A program made the translations under genes and the position numbers. 33,545 nt of DNA from Verrucomicrobiaceae bacterium (GTDB taxonomy: Bacteria > Verrucomicrobiota > Verrucomicrobiia > Verrucomicrobiales > Verrucomicrobiaceae). How positions within the stretch are numbered: position 1 is the stretch's first letter; the number at the start of each line of letters is the position of its first letter. Below are positions 8,435 through 18,398 of the stretch, in pieces. The notes under the pieces were generated by a model. The model worked only from the letters and a program-made list of their open reading frames with translations, was not told the origin of the DNA and did no database searches. The stretch covers positions 1-33,545 of the forward strand of contig JAIXZA010000110.1 of assembly GCA_027489965.1 (NCBI GenBank), in the 5' to 3' direction.

Positions 8435-9814
8435 TCACTTACCCCCCGCACTCATGGGCAGGGGCATCTTCCAGACGGCAGCATCACGAGGAATCTCTTC
8501 TAATTCCATGAAGGGAGCTGCGGCTGGATTGGGCTGGCTGGTGCGGGCGACTCGGGATGGATCGACCTCTGTCGGGTCGGCATTCTGCGCAAATCCGGAA
8601 GGCATCGGTTTGCTTTCAGGTGTCAGTGAACGTGGTTCCACCCGGGTCCAGGTTTTTGGGGAAAAATATTCGTTTTTCCAGGTCTGACCAGGGGTGCTGC
8701 GTGCGTAGATGGCGAACCTGTCAAAGAGGATCTCTGGCACATAACGGCTACCGACTTTTGAGACAAGGGGTGGGTTGCTCGGGTCAGGCATAGCCTCAGT
8801 GGACTCCAAGAGATACTCACGATCTTCCAGCTTCACCACGACCCAAGCATGGCCGCCGAGGTCGCCGTATCTGCCTAAAGCAACACGGGCGTTGAAGCCC
8901 CGCGTCAGGAGCCAGTCGCAGAGGTAGATCGCGGAGTCTTCACAGTCACCTTGGCCCAGGCGCTGAGTTTCTAAACTTGTCTGCCAGGCATCTGTCGCGT
9001 CTTTTTTCACCCCTGGATCACGAGTGTAGATGCAGTTACCATGAACGGCTGAGCAAATGGTCATGAGCTGGAAATAGCGCGACAGATCCTTATTAAAGAC
9101 AGCTGGTGGTGCGTATCCCGTGAGGAACTCATTCACGTAGCGGAATTGGCCTTTCTGATCAGAGGCTACAACAGCGTAGGTCCGTCGGCAGTTTGGGCAT
9201 TCCAGCCCCAGGCTGTGCTGGGCACGTGAGACTCGGACGATGTGTGGGTGCTTGCAGTGCAGGCAGCGGCTGAAATACGCGTCATCCTTTTTTTGTGTGA
9301 GGGTTTCTGGGCTGAAATCGCGTAGGCGCTGACCCACGATCACTAGTGCCTGCTGAGTGAGTCCACCCACAGAGGAGCGGATGGCGCAGCCCAGGTGTGA
9401 CATTTCTGGATTTGTCTTGGATGAGAACTCTTGGAATTGATCTAGCAGTAATTTAAGGGATGGACCTGTTGCTGTGCAGACGCTGACACGATAATAGCGC
9501 GGAAGTGCGGTCTGAATCTGCTTTGTCACCGTATTCATGTCCTCCATGGCCATGGTCGGGAAGTTGGTCGCCATCCAGGCATCAAGCTCTGGGTCCACCC
9601 GTATTATTTCCTGTTTATTGGCGATTCGAGCGTAATTGAGCCGATCCACGAGATCCACGCGGAACTTGGTGTAGGAGGTGGCCATGTTTTCTCCGGTGTA
9701 CCAAGAATGGGCTTTCTCCTGGATCGCAGAAGTTAGGCCTTGCTTATGCGCCATGAGACCTCCCGCGAGGAGGACCCCAGCGAGAACAGACCATGTGATA
9801 AGACGTTGCAGCAT
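8435..9814 (-). CDS. Membrane-anchored transglutaminase-like cysteine protein with zinc ribbon
   Basis: A 459-residue protein with an N-terminal signal/anchor helix (LITWSVLAGVLLAGGLMA, residues ~5-22), so most of it is probably extracytoplasmic. Residues ~45-170 (LVDRLNYARIANKQEIIRVD ... SHLGCAIRSSVGG ... VVGQRL-like segment) weakly resemble a degenerate CAP/SCP domain. Two CxxC pairs (Cys184/187 and Cys206/209) form a probable zinc ribbon. The transglutaminase-like core carries the catalytic set: Cys291 in GQGDCEDSA, His322 in GGHAWVVV, and an acidic residue near 338 (YLLESTEAM). The C-terminal ~90 residues are Pro/Ser-rich and probably disordered. Likely roles are a peptidase or a protein cross-linking or amide-hydrolysing enzyme; no substrate can be named. 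It precedes coaD. A consensus TATAAT lies nine bases before its ATG. Confidence 0.75.
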   Translation of the reverse strand: MLQRLITWSVLAGVLLAGGLMAHKQGLTSAIQEKAHSWYTGENMATSYTKFRVDLVDRLNYARIANKQEIIRVDPELDAWMATNFPTMAMEDMNTVTKQIQTALPRYYRVSVCTATGPSLKLLLDQFQEFSSKTNPEMSHLGCAIRSSVGGLTQQALVIVGQRLRDFSPETLTQKKDDAYFSRCLHCKHPHIVRVSRAQHSLGLECPNCRRTYAVVASDQKGQFRYVNEFLTGYAPPAVFNKDLSRYFQLMTICSAVHGNCIYTRDPGVKKDATDAWQTSLETQRLGQGDCEDSAIYLCDWLLTRGFNARVALGRYGDLGGHAWVVVKLEDREYLLESTEAMPDPSNPPLVSKVGSRYVPEILFDRFAIYARSTPGQTWKNEYFSPKTWTRVEPRSLTPESKPMPSGFAQNADPTEVDPSRVARTSQPNPAAAPFMELEEIPRDAAVWKMPLPMSAGGK

Positions 9815-9823
9815 TTGTTTTGA

Positions 9824-9851
9824 ATTATAGTATTTATAGTCAACTGCGCAA
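9824..9851 (-). promoter_or_regulatory. Candidate promoter of the transglutaminase-like/coaD transcript, placed for a leaderless mRNA
   Basis: On the minus strand, TTGCGC (9851-9846), a 16-base spacer and a perfect TATAAT (9829-9824). Nine A/C-rich bases follow, then the ATG at 9814. The -10 is exact and the -35 is weak (three of six). An alternative TTGACT (9843-9838) is too close to the -10 to serve as its -35. Transcription would start at or within a few bases of the start codon. Confidence 0.42.
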
Positions 9852-9865
9852 GATTAAACCGCATT

Positions 9866-9894
9866 TTGACATAAAGCTTACTGTTGCCGTTCTC
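9866..9894 (+). promoter_or_regulatory. Possible nadE promoter (consensus -35, weak -10)
   Basis: A perfect TTGACA at 9866-9871 lies on the plus strand in the divergent gap upstream of nadE. No convincing -10 follows: the best 17-base-spaced hexamer, GTTCTC at 9889-9894, is poor. If it is used, transcription starts near 9900 and gives a leader of about 80 bases to the nadE ATG. That would also rule out the in-frame TTG at 9884 as a start. Confidence 0.22.
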
Positions 9895-9982
9895 TACTGC
9901 ATCATCAGCCCTGGAGGAATGGTTTGATTTAGACTCTAAGTTCTGGCGTGGACTGAGGGTTTCCATCCGGCTGAACTGTGTT

Positions 9983-11929
9983 ATGTCTTTTTTCATGTCA
10001 GCCCAGATCCAGCCCGATTGTCAGTCCGAAAACCACGGTTTTGCCCGTGTGGCGGCTGTTTCCCCTGAGCTGAAGCTCGGGGATGTTTCGGCCAATATGG
10101 CCATTTTGACTCTGGAAATGCGGCGTCTAGCTGGCAATGGCTGCCGTCTGGTGGTTTTTCCAGAACTTTGCCTGGCTGGCTACTCCTGCGCGGATCTGTT
10201 CCACTTTTCATCGCTACAAAAACAGGCGCTGAGCGCTTTGGCGGAAATTGCAGCAGCAAGTGCCGACCTAGGCTGTTTGGCGGTCGTTGGTCTGCCTTTG
10301 GCCTTAGAAAGCCGACTCTATAACGTGGCTGCGGTGATCGGGGATGGCCGTGTTTTGGGCTATGTGCCCAAGAGTTTTCTGCCAAATTCAGGCGAGTTCT
10401 ATGAGCGCCGCTGGTTTTCCCCTGCGGCCACGCTGCGTGCCACGGAGGTGGCTGGTGTGCCGATTGGCGTAGATCTACTTTTCGAGGTGGCTGACTTGCC
10501 GAATTTCGTCGTCGGGGTCGAGATCTGTGAAGACCTATGGACCGTGGTTCCGCCCTCTAGCTTAGCAGCGCTCGCTGGGGCCACCGTTTTGGTGAATCCT
10601 TCGGCCAGCAATGAGGTCCTCGGAAAGGTGCAATATCGCCGCACCCTTGTCACTCAACAGTCGGCGCGCTGCCTGGCCGCCTATGTTTATGCTAGCGCAG
10701 GGGCAGGGGAGTCGTCTACGGACACGGTTTATTCTGGCCATGGTTTGGTCGCTGAAAATGGTGCGTTACTTGGTGAAACGGAGCGTTTCAGCTTTGCCAC
10801 TCGTGATGTGGTCGTGGATGTGGATCTGCAGCGCCTAGCTCATGAGCGCCTAAAAAGCGCAGCTTTCCGCGATGACGAAACGCGGCCTGATTATCGCAAA
10901 ATCAGCGTCACTCTGGGGGCGACCCCTGGATTGAAAGCTGGACTGTTCCGCCAAGTTTCTGCGCATCCCTTTGTGCCGCCTGCTGGAGCTGACCGTCGCG
11001 CTGTGTGTGAGGAGATCTTTGCTATCCAGGCCACAGCGTTGGCTCGCCGCCTGCGGCAAACCAAGAGCAAGACTGCCGTGCTTGGCCTATCTGGCGGACT
11101 AGACTCCACGCTGGCTCTGCTGGTAATGATTGAGGCTCTGAATCGCGCCGACATGCCTCGCAGTGCTGCTTTGACCGTGACCATGCCCGGCTTTGGCACT
11201 ACAGCCCGAACCAAAGGCAATGCCGAGCAATTGGCGCAGGCACTCGGTATCACGCTGCGCACGATCAGCATCCGTGCCGCTGTGGAGCAGCATTTCAGCG
11301 ACATCGGTCATCCCTCTGACCTGCATGACATCACCTATGAAAATGCTCAGGCCCGCGAGCGCACCCAGGTGCTCATGGACGTGGCCAATCAGACCGGCGG
11401 CATCGTTATTGGCACAGGTGACTTATCTGAGGCCGCTCTGGGCTGGTGCACCTTCAATGGCGACCACATGAGCATGTATCACGTCAATTCTGGCGTGCCA
11501 AAAACGCTGGTGAAATACCTCATCGACTGGTGCGCCACAGAACTCTATGCAGGTGAGGCTGGAGCTATTTTGAAGGATATCATCGATACGCCTATTTCGC
11601 CCGAGCTACTGCCCGTCGGCGCTGACGGCAAAATGGAGCAAAAAACCGAAGATACCGTCGGCCCCTATGAGCTGCACGACTTTTTCCTTTTCCATTTCGT
11701 CCGTCATGGTTGTTCGGCTGACAAAATTCGTTATCTCGCGGCCATCGCCTTTTCTAGCAAATATGAGTGCGGCGTGATCGATAAATGGCTGGCTCTTTTC
11801 CTGCGCCGATTTGCCCAAAATCAGTTCAAACGCAGCTCCATGCCCGACGGTCCAAAGGTCGGTTCCGTGGCCCTATCACCCAGGGGAGATTGGCGTATGC
11901 CTAGCGATTGGGCTGGGGTTTTGGGATAG
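9983..11929 (+). CDS. nadE: Glutamine-dependent NAD+ synthetase
   Basis: Catalyses the last step of NAD+ synthesis: ATP-dependent amidation of nicotinic acid adenine dinucleotide, using ammonia released from glutamine. ATG 9983 gives 648 residues. A second ATG at 9995 is equally possible, while a TTG at 9884 would add non-family sequence. The N-terminal nitrilase-fold glutaminase domain (~20-290) shows the Glu-Lys-Cys triad: Glu61 (VFPELCLAGYS), Lys130 (YVPKSFLPN) and Cys182 (VEICEDLW). The C-terminal synthetase domain carries the PP-loop SGGLDS from residue 370, then GGIVIGTGDLSEAALGW, SGVPKTLVKYLI and the terminal FKRSSMPDGPKVGSVALSPR. The overall pattern follows the long two-domain form known from Mycobacterium tuberculosis. 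It is a single gene between divergent and co-directional neighbours. Confidence 0.97.
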   Translation: MSFFMSAQIQPDCQSENHGFARVAAVSPELKLGDVSANMAILTLEMRRLAGNGCRLVVFPELCLAGYSCADLFHFSSLQKQALSALAEIAAASADLGCLAVVGLPLALESRLYNVAAVIGDGRVLGYVPKSFLPNSGEFYERRWFSPAATLRATEVAGVPIGVDLLFEVADLPNFVVGVEICEDLWTVVPPSSLAALAGATVLVNPSASNEVLGKVQYRRTLVTQQSARCLAAYVYASAGAGESSTDTVYSGHGLVAENGALLGETERFSFATRDVVVDVDLQRLAHERLKSAAFRDDETRPDYRKISVTLGATPGLKAGLFRQVSAHPFVPPAGADRRAVCEEIFAIQATALARRLRQTKSKTAVLGLSGGLDSTLALLVMIEALNRADMPRSAALTVTMPGFGTTARTKGNAEQLAQALGITLRTISIRAAVEQHFSDIGHPSDLHDITYENAQARERTQVLMDVANQTGGIVIGTGDLSEAALGWCTFNGDHMSMYHVNSGVPKTLVKYLIDWCATELYAGEAGAILKDIIDTPISPELLPVGADGKMEQKTEDTVGPYELHDFFLFHFVRHGCSADKIRYLAAIAFSSKYECGVIDKWLALFLRRFAQNQFKRSSMPDGPKVGSVALSPRGDWRMPSDWAGVLG

Positions 11930-12063
11930 AGCGAATTCGCGTTCTGATCTTTCAACTTTTTTCTCCCAAAAAAAGACCGGTTTATAGACATAAAAGCCTT
12001 TGCATGAGGTCCTAGCTTGCTAACCTTTGTCTCAGCCCATCGAGCACGTTTCTGAAGTGGTAA

Positions 12064-14652
<2,589 letters not shown>

Positions 14653-14657
14653 TCTAA

Positions 14658-15038
14658 ATGCCTCTTCCTGCTAGCATCATGAATCTAGGAGCGCCGCTGA
14701 ATGCGGTGCCCGAAGTCATGGTTGCATTGCGGGCCGAAAAGACCCGTCAGGCGCGTATCATTGAGGATCGCGAAAAAATACGACTGTTGGAGCTTGCTGA
14801 TTACATTTCAACCCATCCTGAGTCACTCAGTCAGGCTAGGATTTATGTGGATCGCTTTTTAAATAGTCCCGCTCATTCAGCACTGCATTGGGCACTTCAT
14901 GAGTGGGACGAGATCTTGCGTGAACGATCTATTTCTGAGATTGCCGATCTTCTGCGCGATCAGTCAGAGGGGACTCGACATCTGCGTGAGACATCGCCTT
15001 TCGCTCGTCATCAATCTGCTAGTCTGGACAACGCCTGA
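14658..15038 (+). CDS. Small hypothetical protein between gyrB and gyrA
   Basis: I do not recognise a family. It has 126 residues from the ATG five bases after the gyrB stop; an internal ATG at 14679 would shorten it by seven. The protein looks soluble and mostly helical: a charged segment (ALRAEKTRQARIIEDREKIR), a central part with two aromatic/histidine-rich turns (HSALHWALHEWDEIL), and a polar tail ending LRETSPFARH. It has no signal peptide and no membrane helix. It ends six bases before the DUF6036-type gene, so the two are almost certainly co-translated and may act as a pair. The close packing and the nucleotidyltransferase-fold partner resemble two-gene toxin-antitoxin or abortive-infection modules, but no antitoxin DNA-binding motif is visible. 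Confidence 0.7.
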   Translation: MPLPASIMNLGAPLNAVPEVMVALRAEKTRQARIIEDREKIRLLELADYISTHPESLSQARIYVDRFLNSPAHSALHWALHEWDEILRERSISEIADLLRDQSEGTRHLRETSPFARHQSASLDNA

Positions 15039-15044
15039 ATTACG

Positions 15045-15602
15045 ATGGGTCAAGACATCACCAACGCCAAACCTCTGACGTTCGCTTCTTTTGAGATCGC
15101 GATAAGGAAGGCTGCTGAAGTCTATTCTGAAAAACAGTTCATTGTCGTAGGGCGTGGTTCCGTGGCGGTGACACTTCCTGCTAGTTCGGATAATCTTCGC
15201 CGCACGGGCGTTATTGATTTGTTTGCGCCCTTTGATGAAACTAAAGTCGATAATTGGGCTGCCTTAGATGGTACTGTAGCTGCTGAATCTTCTTTTTTCA
15301 TAGAGAATGGTTTCTACATCGAGCGTGTAGGAGAGTGGACCTTAATGACACAACCATCAGGCTGGCAAGAGCGTGCTGTGCAACTCAAGGTGGATGATAT
15401 CGAAGTCTATGTCCTCCACCACCTGGACTTGGCCTACAATAAACTCGAAGCTGGTCGCCCCAAAGACATTGAATTTATGCGCGAGGGGTTGAACTGCAAA
15501 GCTTACGACTATGTAGAGGTGCTGGAGTTCATTCAAAAGCACGCCCCTGATCAGGAAACTCGCGAAATGATCCTCGAAAAACTCCGCCTATCTGCTGCCT
15601 GA
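15045..15602 (+). CDS. DUF6036-type nucleotidyltransferase-fold protein
   Basis: 185 residues, probably a member of the DUF6036/AbiEii-like nucleotidyltransferase superfamily. The N-terminal part has the usual layout: a helix, then FIVVGRGSVAVTL where the family has a Gly-Gly/Gly-Ser turn, then RRTGVIDLF where active members read T-x-D-[IV]-D. Here the first aspartate of the DxD pair appears to be Val, so metal binding may be lost. The C-terminal signature VYVLHHLDLAYNKLEAGRPKDIEFM closely fits the family's xxDLxxxKLxAGRxKD motif. It follows a small unknown gene by six bases and precedes gyrA by 49. Relatives act in toxin-antitoxin or phage-defence pairs or as uncharacterised enzymes; which role applies here is open. 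Confidence 0.72.
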   Translation: MGQDITNAKPLTFASFEIAIRKAAEVYSEKQFIVVGRGSVAVTLPASSDNLRRTGVIDLFAPFDETKVDNWAALDGTVAAESSFFIENGFYIERVGEWTLMTQPSGWQERAVQLKVDDIEVYVLHHLDLAYNKLEAGRPKDIEFMREGLNCKAYDYVEVLEFIQKHAPDQETREMILEKLRLSAA

Positions 15603-15651
15603 CTTCGCTTAGCGCCTCTGAATTAAACACTTTCCCATCCCTTCTCACTCC

Positions 15652-18291
15652 ATGCAAGAATCCAACACCCGCCCCATCTCTGTCGCTGACGAGGTCAAGA
15701 ACTCCTTTCTTGATTACTCGATGTCAGTCATCATCGCTCGTGCATTACCCGATGTGCGAGATGGGCTGAAACCATCTCAGCGGCGCATTCTTTATGCCAT
15801 GCATGAACTCGGTCTTTATCCGCCCAAGAAGCAGATGAAGTGCGCCAAAATTTGCGGTGACACCTCGGGTAACTACCATCCGCACGGTGAAGCGGTCATT
15901 TATCCGACACTCGTCCACATGGGCCAGCCCTGGGCCATGCGTGAGACATTGATCGATCCTCAAGGAAACTTTGGTTCGGTGGAAGGTGACCCGCCAGCTG
16001 CCATGCGTTATACGGAAGCCCGCATGACGCCACTCGGCGGCACACTCATGTCCGACATGGAAAAGGATACGGTCGATTTTGTTCCCAATTACGATGAGCG
16101 TCTAACTGAGCCAACCGTTTTCCCTGCCGCTTTCCCTAATCTACTCGTCAATGGCGGAACTGGTATCGCTGTGGGTATGGCCACAAATATGCCCCCGCAC
16201 AATCTGGGCGAAATCGTCGATGGTGTCTGTGCGCAGATTGACAATCCGAGTATCACGGTGAGTGAACTCAGCCAGTTCATCAAAGGCCCCGACTTCCCGA
16301 CAGGTTGTGTGATTCACGGGCTGGATGGTATCCGCGAATACATGGAGACGGGCCACGGCAGCGTCCGTGTTCGTGGTCAGGCTGAAATCACAGAAACCAA
16401 TGGTCGTGAACAGATCATCATCACTGAAATTCCGTATAACGTAAACCGCGCTGAGTTGGTGAAACGGATTGCTGAATTAGCCAATGAAAAGGTCATCACC
16501 GACATTGTTGCCGTGCGTGATGAATCGGATGAAAACACTCGTGTCGTCGTTGATCTAAAACGCGATGCACGTCCACAGGTCGTGCTGAACAATCTCTACA
16601 AGTTCACCGCATTGGAGAGCAGCTTCAGCATTCACATGCTGGCTATTGATGGCGGTCGTCCTCGTGTGCTCAGCATCAAAGACGCCATCGCTTGCTACAT
16701 CGAGCATCGTCGTGAGGTCATTATTCGTCGCACGAAGTTCCTTTTGAAAAAAGCGGAACAGCAGGCAGAGAAACTGGAGGCCTACCTTCTCGCGCTTGGC
16801 CATCTCGATGACTTCATCAAGATCATCCGTGACAGTCGCAATCGCGATGAAGCTCGTGCCGGATTGAAAGCCTACCAGTTCAGTACAGAGACTGCCATGC
16901 GTCTGGGGATCCTCATTCGCGGACAGCCTAGTATTCAGGGAGATAGTTATGTCTTCACGGATACCCAAGTGGACCAGATTCTGGAGCTCCGCCTCTACCA
17001 GCTCACCGGTATGGAGCGGGATAAGATTAAGGCCGACTACGATGAATTGCTGGCCACGATCACCGATCTCATGGACATCCTCGCTCATGAGCATCGTGTT
17101 CTTACCATCATCAAAGATGAGCTTCATGTCATCAAAGCTAAGCATGGTAATGGCCGTCTCACTCGCATCGACGCTACCGGCGGCGGTATCGAGACGATCG
17201 ACCTCATTCCGAATGATGCTAACATCGTTACGCTAACTCACTTCGGATACGTGAAGCGCACGCTTACGACTGAGTACCGTCTGCAAGCTCGCGGCGGCAA
17301 GGGGTTGAAAGGCATGGAAGCCCGTGAGGCCCAATCGAAGGAAGACAAGAATGATTTCGTGGAGACGCTCTTCAGCGCCAACATGCATGACTTCCTGCTC
17401 TTCTTTACCAATACTGGACGAGTCTATGTGGAACGTGTATATCAGCTCCCAGAGGCACCACGCACTGGCAAAGGACGCAGCATTAAAAATGTCCTCAACC
17501 TTGGCCCAGAAGAGAAGATCAACAGCGTTCTGCGCCTTGAGGCACAGGGTGTTGAAGACGAAGCCATGTGGAGCCCCGAGAAGTTTGTGCTCTTTGCCAC
17601 TCGTGATGGCACAGTCAAAAAGACCGCGCTTGATGCCTTCAAAAATTATCGCAAAGCTGGCATGATCGCCATCAACATCGAAGAGGGTAATGACCTCGTC
17701 GATGTGGTGCTCACGGATGGTAAAAGCAATGTTTGTTTTGTTACCCACGAAGGCATGTGTCTCCAATGTGAAGAGACTGACATTCGTCCCGTAGGTCGTA
17801 ACTCCATCGGTGTCCGTGGCATTCGTTTGGAAGAGGGCGACTACCTCGTCTCACTCACAGCCGTGGAGCCAAACAAACAGCTTCTCGTGGTTTCTGAAAA
17901 AGGCTTGGGCAAACGCACGCCGTTTGAAGAATACCGCCTCATCAATCGTGGTGGTAAAGGAGTAACCACTCTGAATGTTACCGAAAAAACAGGCAAAGTT
18001 GCGGCAGCCATGGCGGTGCATGATGACGATGAACTGATGCTCATCACGAGCAAAGGTCAAAATGTTCGTATCCGTGTTGGTGGTGAAAAAGGTATCCGCG
18101 AAACTGGGCGTAATGCTCAGGGCGTGAAGCTCATGGACCTCAAGAAGGACGAGACCATCCAAGACGTGGCTACTGTCATCGCTGATGAAGAAGATGAAGT
18201 CGCTGATGAGGCCACAACGGATGAAGTCGTCACAGGCGAATCAGTCGATGTGAGTATCACACCCGCTGACGAATCCTCAGCCGAGGCGTAA
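15652..18291 (+). CDS. gyrA: DNA gyrase subunit A
   Basis: DNA-cleaving and wrapping subunit of gyrase, 879 residues. The winged-helix/tower region carries the catalytic tyrosine Tyr120 (AAMRYTEARM), preceded by PDVRDGLKPSQRRILYAM. In the quinolone-determining region the sequence is HPHGEAVIYPTLV. The positions equal to E. coli Ser83 and Asp87 are Ala81 and Pro85. The C-terminal beta-pinwheel begins near residue 520 and carries a near-consensus GyrA box, QARGGKG (about 545-551), with one change from Q(K/R)RGGKG, plus a later NRGGKG repeat. The extreme C-terminus is a strongly acidic tail rich in Asp, Glu, Thr and Ser. The gene ends the gyrB-x-x-gyrA run and is followed by a strong hairpin terminator. 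Confidence 0.98.
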   Translation: MQESNTRPISVADEVKNSFLDYSMSVIIARALPDVRDGLKPSQRRILYAMHELGLYPPKKQMKCAKICGDTSGNYHPHGEAVIYPTLVHMGQPWAMRETLIDPQGNFGSVEGDPPAAMRYTEARMTPLGGTLMSDMEKDTVDFVPNYDERLTEPTVFPAAFPNLLVNGGTGIAVGMATNMPPHNLGEIVDGVCAQIDNPSITVSELSQFIKGPDFPTGCVIHGLDGIREYMETGHGSVRVRGQAEITETNGREQIIITEIPYNVNRAELVKRIAELANEKVITDIVAVRDESDENTRVVVDLKRDARPQVVLNNLYKFTALESSFSIHMLAIDGGRPRVLSIKDAIACYIEHRREVIIRRTKFLLKKAEQQAEKLEAYLLALGHLDDFIKIIRDSRNRDEARAGLKAYQFSTETAMRLGILIRGQPSIQGDSYVFTDTQVDQILELRLYQLTGMERDKIKADYDELLATITDLMDILAHEHRVLTIIKDELHVIKAKHGNGRLTRIDATGGGIETIDLIPNDANIVTLTHFGYVKRTLTTEYRLQARGGKGLKGMEAREAQSKEDKNDFVETLFSANMHDFLLFFTNTGRVYVERVYQLPEAPRTGKGRSIKNVLNLGPEEKINSVLRLEAQGVEDEAMWSPEKFVLFATRDGTVKKTALDAFKNYRKAGMIAINIEEGNDLVDVVLTDGKSNVCFVTHEGMCLQCEETDIRPVGRNSIGVRGIRLEEGDYLVSLTAVEPNKQLLVVSEKGLGKRTPFEEYRLINRGGKGVTTLNVTEKTGKVAAAMAVHDDDELMLITSKGQNVRIRVGGEKGIRETGRNAQGVKLMDLKKDETIQDVATVIADEEDEVADEATTDEVVTGESVDVSITPADESSAEA

Positions 18292-18306
18292 TTAAGTTCG
18301 CTTTGG

Positions 18307-18339
18307 AACAGGGCAGCCATGATTTGGCTGCCCTGTTTT
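18307..18339 (+). terminator. Rho-independent terminator after gyrA
   Basis: A perfect 12-bp inverted repeat, AACAGGGCAGCC (18307-18318) and GGCTGCCCTGTT (18326-18337), around a 7-base loop. The right arm runs into a four-T stretch (18336-18339). It starts 15 bases after the gyrA stop and separates the gyrase run from the DsbD gene. The stem is GC-rich and the U-tract short but adequate. Confidence 0.85.
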
Positions 18340-18398
18340 CATGATGAGATCATTGCTGGAATAAATCGACATCTCATGTCTCGTACTAGTTCAAACCC

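Noticed and set aside
11931..11940. Palindrome GCGAATTCGC just after nadE, considered as terminator
   Set aside because: It has no loop and no following T-run, and the flanking bases do not pair. It is probably a chance palindrome.
12000..12026. TTGCAT ... TAACCT as a gyrB promoter
   Set aside because: Both hexamers are weak and the spacer is only 15 bases; not better than chance in this A/T-rich gap.
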